Shown here piece by piece: positions 25,399-34,694 of a stretch of DNA of 64,000 bases. Numbering within the stretch: position 1 is the first letter of the stretch; each line of letters begins with the position of its first letter. The stretch lies in NCBI GenBank assembly GCA_023421115.1, contig JAEZUI010000183.1, forward strand, positions 1 to 64,000, written 5' to 3'. The notes under the pieces were generated by a model that was not told the DNA's origin, did not search any database, and saw nothing but the letters and a program-made list of their open reading frames with translations. A program made the translations under genes and the position numbers. This stretch comes from Bacillota bacterium (lineage in GTDB: Bacteria; Bacillota; Clostridia; Acetivibrionales; Acetivibrionaceae).

Positions 25399-26106
25399 AT
25401 GCTAAATCGTGAATCCTTATTAAAGAATATAGAGAAGTTGGAAAACGAAATTTCATATAGGTTTAAAGACAAGGACAATCTTATCTTAGCTCTAACACAC
25501 AGTTCATATGCCAATGAATTTAAAAGCGAGAAACTTGTTAGCAATGAACGTCTGGAATTTCTTGGAGACTCGATACTGAGTGTGGTTGTAAGTGAAAATA
25601 TCTATAAGAATTACTCACAACTTTCGGAAGGAGAAATGACCAAATTCAGGGCTAACGTTGTGTGTGAAGCTTCCTTAGAGCATTGTGCCCATAATTTAAA
25701 TATAGGTAAATACCTTTTACTGGGGAAAGGTGAGGAGTTAACAGGGGGTAGAAAAAGGACCTCTATACTTTCAGATGCAATGGAAGCACTCATTGGAGCT
25801 ATTTACATTGATGGTGGTTTTGATAGTGCAAAGGACTTCGTGCTGAGTCAGATGAAAAAGTTTATAGTTGATTCCATTAAAGGTGAAATATTTATGGATT
25901 ATAAAACACAGCTTCAGGAAATTATCCAGAAAAATAACGAACAAAAAATCAGCTATGAGATTATTGAGGAAAAGGGTCCCGATCACAATAAGATGTTTGT
26001 TTCACAGGTTAAACTGGATAATCAGGTTATTGGTGTGGGAGAGGGACGCACAAAAAAGGAAGCAGATCAGATGGCTGCAAAGAGTTTTTTAGACAAAACC
26101 CGGTGA
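25399..26106 (+). CDS. rnc: Ribonuclease III
   Basis: Double-strand RNA endonuclease of rRNA and mRNA processing. The catalytic domain has NERLEFLGDSILSVVVSE near residue 40 and DAMEALIGAIYIDGG near residue 120. A C-terminal dsRNA-binding domain (DYKTQLQEIIQKN...GRTKKEADQMAAKSFL) follows. I prefer the ATG at 25399 (235 aa), 6 nt after GGAG. Upstream in-frame starts at 25387 and 25330 would add up to 23 residues not expected in the family. In many clostridia rnc stands next to smc and ftsY, as it nearly does here. Confidence 0.92.
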   Translation: MLNRESLLKNIEKLENEISYRFKDKDNLILALTHSSYANEFKSEKLVSNERLEFLGDSILSVVVSENIYKNYSQLSEGEMTKFRANVVCEASLEHCAHNLNIGKYLLLGKGEELTGGRKRTSILSDAMEALIGAIYIDGGFDSAKDFVLSQMKKFIVDSIKGEIFMDYKTQLQEIIQKNNEQKISYEIIEEKGPDHNKMFVSQVKLDNQVIGVGEGRTKKEADQMAAKSFLDKTR

Positions 26107-26158
26107 TGAAATTTGATTCGGTGGCTCGCTGTGATGAAATTTGATTTGGTGGCTCGCT
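26103..26158 (+). repeat. 28-bp tandem duplication between rnc and the radical-SAM gene
   Basis: Two adjacent 28-bp units starting GTGATGAAATTTGATT and ending GGTGGCTCGCT differ at a single base. A third start (GTGATG) follows. The first unit overlaps the rnc stop codon. Confidence 0.85.
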
Positions 26159-26177
26159 GTGATGGAGGATTGATGAT

Positions 26178-27188
26178 TTGAGGCATGTAAATATACCGAT
26201 TTTTATACCGCATAAAGGTTGTCCCTATGATTGTATATTTTGTAATCAAAAAAAAATCAGCGGTCAAAGGGAAGAAGTTACAGAAAGCTCAATACGTGCT
26301 GTAATTGAGTCACATTTAAATACAATTAAGGAGGAAGCCTTCATTGAAATAGCTTTTTTTGGAGGCAGTTTTACTGGTATTGATAGAGAAGAACAAATAA
26401 AGCTTCTTAAGATAGCTAATGATTATATAGAAAAGGGTCCTGTAAGGAGTATAAGGATATCGACAAGACCTGACTACATAAATGAGGATATCCTAAATTA
26501 TTTGAAGCAGTACAAGGTATCTATAATTGAGCTTGGAGTGCAGAGCCTTGACAAAGAGGTACTTGAAAAAAGCAATAGGGGGCATAGTGTTGAAGATGTT
26601 TTAAAGTCATCAAAAATGATAAAAGATAAAGGTTTTGTGCTTGGAATTCAGACGATGGTAGGACTTCCGGGAGATGATTTTGAAAAAGCTATAAATACTG
26701 CAAAAAAAGTTGTCGAACTTGCCCCGGATATTGTAAGAATATATCCGACCCTTGTTATTAAGGGGACCTATCTAGAAAAGCTATATAATATGGGGCAATA
26801 TACTCCCTTAAGTGTTGAAAATACTGTGGATTTATGTGCAATACTTCTAGAACTATATGAGAGTAATGATATAAATGTTATAAGAGTTGGTTTACAGCCT
26901 ACAGACAGTATTTGTGATGGAGGAGACGTGATAGCAGGTCCTTTTCATCCTGCTATAAGGCAGCTTGTAGATGCAAAGCGTGCGTTAATGGAAATCGAAG
27001 GGATAATAATAAAAGACAATCTAGCAGATAAGAAAAGTTTGATTATTCTTGCAGATAGAAAGGATGTTTCTGTAATTATTGGTCAAAAGAAATCAAACAT
27101 AAGGTATCTTAAAGAAAAGTATGGCTATGAGGAGATATGGGTTTGTGATAATGGGCATGAATGTGAAATTTATGATGTAAAATATTAA
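26178..27188 (+). CDS. Radical SAM protein of the Elp3/YtqA-like group
   Basis: A 336-aa protein. The iron-sulfur motif is HKGCPYDCIFCNQKKISG (CxxxCxxC) near residue 14. The usual radical SAM pieces follow: AFFGGSFTGID, SIRISTRPDYI, IELGVQSLD and GIQTMVGLPGD. These segments match the catalytic core of Elongator-like proteins, but the acetyltransferase domain of true Elp3 is missing. The start is a TTG at 26178, 9 nt after GGAGG. The substrate is not known to me; a tRNA-modifying role is a guess from the family. It lies between rnc and spoVS. Confidence 0.8.
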   Translation: MRHVNIPIFIPHKGCPYDCIFCNQKKISGQREEVTESSIRAVIESHLNTIKEEAFIEIAFFGGSFTGIDREEQIKLLKIANDYIEKGPVRSIRISTRPDYINEDILNYLKQYKVSIIELGVQSLDKEVLEKSNRGHSVEDVLKSSKMIKDKGFVLGIQTMVGLPGDDFEKAINTAKKVVELAPDIVRIYPTLVIKGTYLEKLYNMGQYTPLSVENTVDLCAILLELYESNDINVIRVGLQPTDSICDGGDVIAGPFHPAIRQLVDAKRALMEIEGIIIKDNLADKKSLIILADRKDVSVIIGQKKSNIRYLKEKYGYEEIWVCDNGHECEIYDVKY

Positions 27189-27349
27189 TTTTGTGATATT
27201 GTGGGTTGTTTTATAATGTTATAGAATAGTAATAGAAGGACATATTAGAGATATAGAGAGACAATAAAAGTCAGTACATAATTAGAGATAGAATTATATT
27301 AATTTTTAGAATTATATAATTTTCATAATTTATGGAGGAGGAAAAGTGT

Positions 27350-27610
27350 ATGGAAGTATTAAAGGTATCAGCTCAATCACAGCCGAAAATGGTCGCAGGA
27401 GCCTTAGCAGCTATTTTGAGGGGTAAGTCAAATGCAGAAATTCAAGCAGTAGGAGCCGCAGCAGTGAATCAAGCTATAAAAGCAATTGCAATTACGAGAG
27501 GATTTGTAGCACCAAATGGAATTGACATTATAACAGTTCCAGCTTTTTCATCTATTACTATTGACGGTGAAGAAAGGACAGCAATTAAGTTTTTAGTAGA
27601 ACCAAGGTAA
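27350..27610 (+). CDS. spoVS: Stage V sporulation protein S
   Basis: An 86-aa Alba-like protein needed for normal spore development in Bacillus. Its sequence is nearly the family consensus: MEVLKVSAQSQPKMVAGALA, AIQAVGAAAVNQAIKAIAI-type centre, GFVAPNGIDI and the end ERTAIKFLVEPR. I chose the ATG at 27350, 8 nt after GGAGGAGG; an ATG at 27332 precedes this site. A good sign that the host is a spore former. Confidence 0.95.
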   Translation: MEVLKVSAQSQPKMVAGALAAILRGKSNAEIQAVGAAAVNQAIKAIAITRGFVAPNGIDIITVPAFSSITIDGEERTAIKFLVEPR

Positions 27611-27630
27611 AAATTAAAAAGTATGTTTTA

Positions 27631-27661
27631 AAGCTGTTCTTTAAATAAGGACAGCTTTTTT
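27631..27661 (+). terminator. Terminator after spoVS
   Basis: AAGCTGTTCTT pairs with AAGGACAGCTT (one G-T pair) and is followed by T6. It isolates spoVS as a single transcription unit. Confidence 0.85.
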
Positions 27662-27826
27662 ATTGCTTAAAAAGATATAATAGACTATTTGAGATGTTTG
27701 ACTTGGTAATCATTATAGAATTCATTATTACAAATATAAAATAGAAGAGAAAAAAATTCAGAATTTGAATTTATTAGACCGATATTGTAAATATTGTGAA
27801 AGCGAAGTGTATAGGAGGGATTAGAA

Positions 27827-28825
27827 GTGATTAAGCCACTTATAGGAATACCAATGGGTGATCCGGCGGGAATTGGTTCTGAGATTATAATAAAGGCTCT
27901 ACAAGAAAAAAGCATATATGAAGTATGCAAACCGGTGGTTATAGGTAGTAAAGATTCGATACTAAAAGCTTTGTCGGTATGTGGATTGAAAATGGAACTA
28001 ATTATAGAAAATAATATGAAGGGTGATAGTCAAAGTCCCGATACAATGTATCTAATAGATGATGAGACAGTTGATACGAAGAACATTGAATATGGTAAAG
28101 TTCAGGCGCTAGGTGGAAAAGCAGCATATAACTATATAAAAAAGTCAATTGATTTGGCTATGGATGGAAAAATTGATGCAGTTGTCACAACACCAATAAA
28201 TAAGGAGTCATTGAAAGCCGCAGGAGTTGATTATATCGGACATACGGAGATATTTGCAGGTCTTACGGGTACTAATGATCCATTAACAATGTTTGAGGTA
28301 GGAAATTTAAGAGTTTTCTTCTTGAGCAGGCATGTGTCGCTTCGCAAGGCATGTGATATGATTACAAAAGAAAGAGTCTTAGACTATATTCAAAGGTCAG
28401 CTAAAGCTTTGAGAATGTTAGGCTTAACAGGTGGTAGTATTGCAGTTGCAGGACTTAATCCTCATTGTGGTGAGCATGGTTTGTTTGGGGATGAAGAAAG
28501 ACATATTGAAAAAGCTATAGAAGAAGCTGTAAAGTTGGGTTATAAGGTTGAAGGCCCAGTTGGTGCTGATTCGGTATTTTATCTTGCTTATAAAGGAAGG
28601 TATGATGCTGTATTGTCACTTTATCATGATCAAGGACATATTGCGACAAAGACTCTTGATTTTGAGAGAACAATAGCTATAACAATAGGTCTTCCTTTTT
28701 TAAGAACGTCGGTCGACCATGGAACAGCCTTTGATATTGCCGGTACAGGGAAAGCCAGCCATATAAGCATGTTAGAAGCAATTCATACAGCTGCAAAATA
28801 TTCGGATAGTTACAAATATAGATAA
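27827..28825 (+). CDS. pdxA: 4-hydroxythreonine-4-phosphate dehydrogenase / PdxA2-type dehydrogenase
   Basis: A 332-aa metal-dependent NAD-linked dehydrogenase. Family motifs are MGDPAGIGSEI at the N-terminus, VTTPINKE, GHTEIFA, the metal-binding NPHCGEHGLFGDEE and LYHDQGHIATKT. The GLNPHCGE(H/N)G pattern is shared by PdxA (vitamin B6 synthesis) and PdxA2/DtnD-like enzymes that act on 4-phospho-threonate. No other B6 gene or DUF1537 kinase is nearby, so I cannot decide between them. The start is a GTG 7 nt after AGGAGGG. Confidence 0.82.
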   Translation: MIKPLIGIPMGDPAGIGSEIIIKALQEKSIYEVCKPVVIGSKDSILKALSVCGLKMELIIENNMKGDSQSPDTMYLIDDETVDTKNIEYGKVQALGGKAAYNYIKKSIDLAMDGKIDAVVTTPINKESLKAAGVDYIGHTEIFAGLTGTNDPLTMFEVGNLRVFFLSRHVSLRKACDMITKERVLDYIQRSAKALRMLGLTGGSIAVAGLNPHCGEHGLFGDEERHIEKAIEEAVKLGYKVEGPVGADSVFYLAYKGRYDAVLSLYHDQGHIATKTLDFERTIAITIGLPFLRTSVDHGTAFDIAGTGKASHISMLEAIHTAAKYSDSYKYR

Positions 28826-28961
28826 GTCCATTTTAATAATAACCTTAGAGAGATTGTAAAAAACTTTTCAATTGCCATTTCAGAATGTTGATAAAATAAT
28901 TAAATATGTTAAAATTATTAAGTATATTTATTTGAAGAATTATAGATACCGGGGTGTTCCA

Positions 28962-31900
28962 ATGCATTTAAAAAGGCTTGAGATACAGGGATTTAAATCG
29001 TTTGCAGAAAAAATAAGTTTAGAGTTCAATTCAGGTATTACAGCCGTTGTCGGTCCTAACGGAAGTGGCAAGAGCAATATTTCCGATGCCATCCGATGGG
29101 TCTTAGGAGAGCAAAGCGCTAAGACCTTGAGGGGTGGAAAGATGGAGGATGTCATCTTTGCCGGCACAGAACACAGAAAACAGTTAGGTTTTGCTGAAGT
29201 ATCCCTTACAATTGACAATGAGGATCACTCACTGCCCCTTGATTTTAGTGAAGTTACCATAACAAGAAGGGTATACCGTTCCGGGGAAAGTGAGTACCTT
29301 ATTAACAAGAGTTCTTGTAGGCTTAAGGACGTGTATGAGCTTTTTTTAGACACAGGTATCGGCAAGGATGGATACTCTATTATCGGGCAGGGAAGAGTGG
29401 ATGAAATACTAAGTACCAAATCAGAGGAGAGACGTAATCTCTTTGAGGAAGCTTCAGGAATTATGAAATACAAGGTCAGAAAGATAGATGCTGAAAAAAA
29501 GCTTGAACTCACAAGACAGAATCTCGTTAGGATCAATGACATTATAAATGAGCTTGAGACCCAGATAGAACCTTTAAGACAGCAATCGGATGTTGCAAAG
29601 AGATATCTGAACTTGAGGGATACCTTAAAAGAGTTAGAAATAAATGTTTATATAGAAAATATTTCTAAGTTTAAGGAAAAAATAAAGGAGTTTGAGGAAA
29701 GTTATATTTCCATCAAGGATAATATCGACAGTGACAACAAGAAGCTAGAGGACATCACTTTACTCAATCAAAAGAAGCTTGCTCTCTTAAAAGAGCTTGA
29801 GACAAAACTTGATAATTCAAGGCAGGAGTTTTACAACCTTGAAAACTGTCTAGAGAGGTGTAATTCTGAAATTAAGCTCAATGATGAGAAAAAGAGCAAT
29901 CTTTCCTCAAATATTTCAAGGCTCGATACAGAAATTGAGGAGATAGACGAGAAGCTAGTAAGTATATCCAAGGAAGAGGTCACAAGAAATGAGAAAATAA
30001 AGTATTTGAATGAAAGACTTGCCGACTATAACGGGAAGCTTGAAGAAGCCGATAAAAAACTTCAGGCAGTTTTATCTACTTTAGGTGAACATGAAAGACA
30101 TATTGAAGATATGAAGTCTAGCATCATGGACAAGTTGGATTTACAGTCGGATAAAAAGACTCAGATCAACAATGTCAAAAACCACATTGAGGTTATCAGT
30201 AAAAGAAAGTCCGGTATTGATGATGAAGTGATGCAGCTTACTTTAGAAAAAGACCGCGAGGGTATGAAAAAAGAAGACCTTTCCGATAGCATTTCAAAGA
30301 CAAAAGAGTTGATCAAGGGTGCAAAAAGCAGGTTAGAGGCATTAAATATCAAAAAAGGTGAATTAGGACATACACTTGAAGGTGAAAGGAAGAAACAGAA
30401 CACCGTAAAGTCCGACATACAGTTTAAAACTTCAAGGCAGAAGATGCTTAAGGATATGGAAAGAAACCTTGAAGGTTATAATAGAAGTGTAAAATTGGTA
30501 TTGCAAGCGTGTCAGCAGTCACCCCAGTTCGGTAAGGGCATTCATGGGGCTTTAGCACAATTAGTCAAGGTTGAAGGTAAGTATGAGACTGCCATAGAGA
30601 TGACTCTTGGTGGGGCACTTCAAAACATTGTTACTTCAACAGAGGAAGATGCTAAAAGAGCAATTGAGTATTTAAAAAGCAACAAGCTTGGTAGGGCGAC
30701 TTTTCTACCTATTTCTTCAGTTAACGGAAGAACTTTTGATGATAATACTTTAAAAGATATAAAGAGTCAGGAAGGTTTTGTCGGTGTTGCCTCCGACTTG
30801 ATTTCTTATAATTCTGAGTATAGAGGTATAATACTAAGCTTTTTAGGAAAGGTTGTTATAGTTGATAATCTTGATTCCGGGATCAAAATGGCCCGAAAAT
30901 TTCGCTACAGCTTTAGAATAGTTACCCTTGAAGGAGATATACTGAGTACCACCGGATCTATGGCCGGAGGTAGCAAGGAACACAGGGAATCGGGGATATT
31001 GAGCAGAAACAGGGAAGTGCAGGAGATTGATGAGGCACTTGTAAGACTTAAGGATGAAGAAGCTGCTCTAGAAAAAAGCATAAATGAGATTTCCCAAAAG
31101 CTTGGAGAAATTATTAATGATATTTCAATTGAAGAAGATAGCCAAAAAAACAATGAACTTGTCAAGGTTAGAGATGAAAGTCATTTGGCCCAGATTGAGG
31201 ACAATATTAAGAGAACTATTGCAAGAATGGAGATGCTCAGGCAGGAGAAGGAACAACTGTCAAGGCAGGAACAAAATACCGAACAAGAGCTTTCAAAATA
31301 TATAGAAGAATTGAATCAGATTGAAAACGATATTGCCGAAACTAAAAGAATTGTCGCAGACTATCAGGACAAGCATAAGGAAGGCCAGTCCGCCCGTGAT
31401 GCCCTGCATACGGATATTACCGATTACAAAATTTCTGTAAATTCAATTGTAGATAGTATTGCCGGGGTCAATGAAGCTCTTGAAAGGATTGTTTCTGAGA
31501 GGGAAAGTCTTACAAAGAGCATTGAAAGAAAGAAAGCTGAGAAGCTGAAAAACTCCGATGAAGTTAAGTCGTTAGAGGAAAAAAACGAAGGTTTGAAGCT
31601 TTTGATTAAAGGGTATGAAGAAGAGAAAGCAGGGAAGACTTTTGAGATAGACAGGACAGTGGAAGAAAGAAAGGTGCTTGAGGAAGAGTCGCAGGATATT
31701 TTAAAGCAGATTACCGAGGTGAATAGGAATATACTTCTCATGCAGGAAGAATACAACCGTATGGAGGTAAAAAAGGCAAAAATAGAGTCTGAAATGGAAG
31801 CGATTCAAAACAGGATGTGGGATGAATACGAACTCACCTTTACTAATGCATTAGAGTTTAAGAAGGATATCGGAAGCATTACACAAGCTCAAAGACAGAT

Positions 31901-32534
31901 TAATGAAATAAGAAGTGAGATTAAGGATTTAGGACCTGTAAACGTAGCGGCTATTGAAGACTATATAAAGACAAAGGAACGTTTTGAGTTTATGTCGGTT
32001 CAAAGAAATGACATGGAACAGGCAGAAGAAAAACTTCACAAGGTTATTGTTGAAATGATGACAATAATGAAACGCCAGTTTTTAGAGCAGTTCAAGCTGA
32101 TTAATGACAATTTTAATATGGTGTTTAAAGAGCTGTTTGACGGAGGCCGCGCAGAACTCATACTTCTAGATAAGGAAAATGTATTGGAAAGTGGTATTGA
32201 AATAGAAGTTCAGCCACCGGGGAAAAAACTTCAGAATCTTATGTTGCTTTCGGGAGGAGAGAGAGCATTTACGGCAATTGCACTTTTGTTTGCCATACTT
32301 AGACTCAGTCCAACTCCTTTCTGTGTACTTGACGAGATTGAAGCAGCTTTAGATGATGCGAATGTCAATAAATTTGCACAGTACCTTAAAAAGTATTCAC
32401 ATTTGACACAGTTTGCGGTTATTACACACAGAAAAGGGACTATGGAAGCATGTGATACTCTTTATGGTGTAACTATGCAGGAGCATGGTGTTTCAAAAAT
32501 TGTTTCGTTAAAAATGGGTGAAAAAGTGAGCTAG
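28962..32534 (+). CDS. smc: Chromosome segregation protein SMC
   Basis: A 1190-aa condensin ATPase. The N-terminal lobe has MHLKRLEIQGFKSFA and Walker A GPNGSGKSNISDAIRWVLGE. Two long coiled coils surround a hinge at about residues 505-665, which includes GIHGALAQLV and FLPISSVNGR. The C-terminal lobe carries the signature LLSGGERAFTAIALLFA and Walker B PFCVLDEIEAALDD. I chose the ATG at 28962 after GGGGTG; the open frame extends upstream but without a ribosome site. It forms the smc-ftsY pair found in many Firmicutes. Confidence 0.96.
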   Translation: MHLKRLEIQGFKSFAEKISLEFNSGITAVVGPNGSGKSNISDAIRWVLGEQSAKTLRGGKMEDVIFAGTEHRKQLGFAEVSLTIDNEDHSLPLDFSEVTITRRVYRSGESEYLINKSSCRLKDVYELFLDTGIGKDGYSIIGQGRVDEILSTKSEERRNLFEEASGIMKYKVRKIDAEKKLELTRQNLVRINDIINELETQIEPLRQQSDVAKRYLNLRDTLKELEINVYIENISKFKEKIKEFEESYISIKDNIDSDNKKLEDITLLNQKKLALLKELETKLDNSRQEFYNLENCLERCNSEIKLNDEKKSNLSSNISRLDTEIEEIDEKLVSISKEEVTRNEKIKYLNERLADYNGKLEEADKKLQAVLSTLGEHERHIEDMKSSIMDKLDLQSDKKTQINNVKNHIEVISKRKSGIDDEVMQLTLEKDREGMKKEDLSDSISKTKELIKGAKSRLEALNIKKGELGHTLEGERKKQNTVKSDIQFKTSRQKMLKDMERNLEGYNRSVKLVLQACQQSPQFGKGIHGALAQLVKVEGKYETAIEMTLGGALQNIVTSTEEDAKRAIEYLKSNKLGRATFLPISSVNGRTFDDNTLKDIKSQEGFVGVASDLISYNSEYRGIILSFLGKVVIVDNLDSGIKMARKFRYSFRIVTLEGDILSTTGSMAGGSKEHRESGILSRNREVQEIDEALVRLKDEEAALEKSINEISQKLGEIINDISIEEDSQKNNELVKVRDESHLAQIEDNIKRTIARMEMLRQEKEQLSRQEQNTEQELSKYIEELNQIENDIAETKRIVADYQDKHKEGQSARDALHTDITDYKISVNSIVDSIAGVNEALERIVSERESLTKSIERKKAEKLKNSDEVKSLEEKNEGLKLLIKGYEEEKAGKTFEIDRTVEERKVLEEESQDILKQITEVNRNILLMQEEYNRMEVKKAKIESEMEAIQNRMWDEYELTFTNALEFKKDIGSITQAQRQINEIRSEIKDLGPVNVAAIEDYIKTKERFEFMSVQRNDMEQAEEKLHKVIVEMMTIMKRQFLEQFKLINDNFNMVFKELFDGGRAELILLDKENVLESGIEIEVQPPGKKLQNLMLLSGGERAFTAIALLFAILRLSPTPFCVLDEIEAALDDANVNKFAQYLKKYSHLTQFAVITHRKGTMEACDTLYGVTMQEHGVSKIVSLKMGEKVS

Positions 32535-32692
32535 GTTAAGCGTTTCAAAAAAATTCGTAAGTCAATATTTGTAGTATAAACCTAATTATGAAAGCTTATA
32601 AGCTTTCAAACAGAGGAACATTATTTTGCAGTGCAAAAAATGCAAATCAAGTTTTTTTGAAACGCAAACTGACCAGTTGTTTTTTAGGAATA
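32535..32692. repeat. Composite hairpin repeat (family A) between smc and ftsY
   Basis: Inner inverted ends GCGTTTCAAAAAAA (32540-32553) and TTTTTTTGAAACGC (32652-32665) are perfect. At their centre is an 18-bp palindrome, GAAAGCTTATAAGCTTTC (32590-32607). The right flank GACCAGTTGTTTTTTAGGAA is the arm seen in other family A copies. Confidence 0.75.
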
Positions 32693-32769
32693 ATCTTATT
32701 TAAAAAATAATTGATTCATTGTGCTTTTATAAAAAAAGTCTTGCTGTAATTTTGAAGGGAGGATAAACG

Positions 32770-33678
32770 ATGGGATTTTTTGATAAGTTAAAAGAGGGTC
32801 TTAAGAAGACTAAGAATGCTATAACAGAGAGAATAGATCAGGTTTTGGTTTCGTTTGGAAAAATTGATGAAGATTTGTTTGAGGAATTGGAAGAAATTCT
32901 TATTACATCGGATGTGGGAGCAGAGGCAAGCGTTAAAATTATTGAGAATCTTAAGAAAAAGGTAAGGGAGAATAAGGTCACTGATCCTTTACAAGTTAAA
33001 GGATTGCTAAAACAGGAATTAGCCGAGGTACTTTCGGTGGAAAACACCGAGCTAAATGTAAAAACTTCTCCTAGTGTTATTGTTGTTGTTGGGGTAAATG
33101 GAGTTGGAAAGACCACTTCTATTGGGAAAATTGCAAATCAGCTCAAACAAAGCGGTAAGAAGGTTGTAATGGCAGCAGCCGACACATTTAGGGCAGCAGC
33201 TATAGATCAGCTTGAGATATGGGCAGATAGAGTGGATGTGGATTTGATAAAGCATGCTGAAGGTGCAGACCCTGCTGCTGTTGTATTTGATGCTGTGCAA
33301 TCGGTAAAAGCCAAAAAAATAGATGTATTGATTTGTGATACGGCAGGAAGACTCCACAACAAAAAGAATTTAATGGATGAATTAAAAAAGATATTTCGTA
33401 TTATTGACAGGGAATTGCCGGAGGCATCAAAAGAAGTTCTTTTGGTACTTGATGCGACTACGGGCCAAAATGCTATTATTCAGGCTAAGACTTTCAAGGA
33501 AGTATCCCCGGTATCAGGCATTGTTTTGACAAAGCTAGACGGTACTGCTAAAGGTGGTATTGTAATTGCAGTTTCTTCAGAGCTTAACATTCCTGTCAAG
33601 CTAATTGGTGTGGGCGAGCAGATTGATGACCTTCAGAGATTTAATCCTGAGGAGTTTGTTGAAGCTTTATTTTCATAA
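32770..33678 (+). CDS. ftsY: Signal recognition particle receptor FtsY
   Basis: GTPase that docks SRP-ribosome complexes at the membrane. The N domain occupies residues about 1-90. The G domain follows: GVNGVGKTTSIGKIANQL, AAADTFRAAAIDQLEIWADR, LICDTAGRLHNKKNLMDEL and LTKLDGTAKGG. The FtsY-specific end GVGEQIDDLQRFNPEEFVEALF is present. At 302 aa it lacks a long acidic N-terminal extension, as usual in Firmicutes. GGGAGG lies 6-7 nt before the ATG. Confidence 0.96.
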   Translation: MGFFDKLKEGLKKTKNAITERIDQVLVSFGKIDEDLFEELEEILITSDVGAEASVKIIENLKKKVRENKVTDPLQVKGLLKQELAEVLSVENTELNVKTSPSVIVVVGVNGVGKTTSIGKIANQLKQSGKKVVMAAADTFRAAAIDQLEIWADRVDVDLIKHAEGADPAAVVFDAVQSVKAKKIDVLICDTAGRLHNKKNLMDELKKIFRIIDRELPEASKEVLLVLDATTGQNAIIQAKTFKEVSPVSGIVLTKLDGTAKGGIVIAVSSELNIPVKLIGVGEQIDDLQRFNPEEFVEALFS

Positions 33679-33712
33679 AGCCCTTTCAGGAAGAATTGTA
33701 TAAGGAGCAAAT

Positions 33713-34369
33713 ATGAACGCGGAAATAAAACACTATGCAAAAATTATTTGGGACTATCATCATATGAATCATGCCTTGACTTGTGTAGACTTAATATTTG
33801 TATTAGGAAGTCATGATATGCGTGTAGCTGAAAGAGGAGCTGAGCTTTATCTAAAGGGTTTGGCTCCCTTTGTTGTTATATCAGGAGGCTTGGGAAAGAT
33901 AACTAAAAACCTTTGGAAGAAGACTGAGGCTGAAAAATTTGCAGAAATTGTATGGAAAATGGGAGTGCCAAAGGAAAAGGTATTGCTTGAAACACAATCC
34001 GCAAATACCGGTGAAAACATAATTTTTTCAAGGGATTTAATATTAAGTAAAAGCTTAGAGGTAAATTCACTTATAGCAGTTAATAAGCCCTATATGGAAA
34101 GGAGAAGTTATGCTGCTATAAGTAAGCTTTGGCCTGTGAAAGAAATAATGGTAACGTCACCTATAATTGAGTTTGATAAATATATAGATGCGTATACAGA
34201 AGGGGAGATTACCCAAGAGGAAATAATAAGCGTAATGGTTGGAGATTTGCAACGTATGAAGTTGTATGCAGAAAAAGGATTTCAGGTATATCAGGATATT
34301 CCGCAAAATGTGTGGCTGGCATATGATAAACTGGTTGAATTAGGATTTATCCGCCATTTGATAAAATAA
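33713..34369 (+). CDS. YdcF (DUF218) family protein
   Basis: A 218-aa cytoplasmic member of the DUF218 family. Diagnostic pieces are LIFVLGSHDMRVAERGAEL, FVVISGGLGKIT (Gly-rich loop), the charged TEAEKFAEIVWKMGVPKEKVLLE, and ETQSANTGENIIFSRDLI with the conserved Asn-Thr-x-Glu-Asn. No membrane helix is seen, unlike many YdcF relatives. The molecular role is unknown. It follows ftsY by 34 bp and is closed by a 9-bp hairpin. Confidence 0.85.
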   Translation: MNAEIKHYAKIIWDYHHMNHALTCVDLIFVLGSHDMRVAERGAELYLKGLAPFVVISGGLGKITKNLWKKTEAEKFAEIVWKMGVPKEKVLLETQSANTGENIIFSRDLILSKSLEVNSLIAVNKPYMERRSYAAISKLWPVKEIMVTSPIIEFDKYIDAYTEGEITQEEIISVMVGDLQRMKLYAEKGFQVYQDIPQNVWLAYDKLVELGFIRHLIK

Positions 34370-34405
34370 AGCAATTTAAAAGAATGAATAGTAGAAGGCT
34401 ATAAA

Positions 34406-34429
34406 GGACTGGAGAATTAACTCCAGTCC
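34406..34429. terminator. Bidirectional hairpin between convergent genes
   Basis: GGACTGGAG and CTCCAGTCC pair perfectly around AATTAA. It sits between the YdcF gene and the convergent 56-aa gene. T-runs are weak on both sides. Confidence 0.6.
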
Positions 34430-34438
34430 AATAGAATA

Positions 34439-34609
34439 TTAATGATCGTTACGATGTTCAACAAGGTCAATTGCTCCAAGAACTATGTGAGCAAGTCCAA
34501 AACCGGTTATACCCCATTTGAATCTAGATGGTAAGGGTTTTATAGATAAACCGGTTGCAGTTACAACAGCCCCAAGGACTGTGGGAATCATGCCTTCACG
34601 GATTTTCAT
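34439..34609 (-). CDS. Small hydrophobic conserved-looking protein, 56 aa
   Basis: Starts ATG at 34609, 7 nt after AGGAGG, a very good ribosome site. The sequence MKIREGMIPTVLGAVVTATG leads into LSIKPLPSRFKWGITGFGLA and HIVLGAIDLVEHRNDH. It has two short hydrophobic stretches (about 8-22 and 34-50), so it may be a small membrane protein. I do not recognise a named family. It was missed by simple length cut-offs. Confidence 0.65.
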   Translation of the reverse strand: MKIREGMIPTVLGAVVTATGLSIKPLPSRFKWGITGFGLAHIVLGAIDLVEHRNDH

Positions 34610-34694
34610 ATGTTTATCCTCCTAAAAAATTTAGAGTTCTTATAGAGGATATTTTGTGTATTTTTTTATAATTAATGTCTAGGAATTTATGGAC

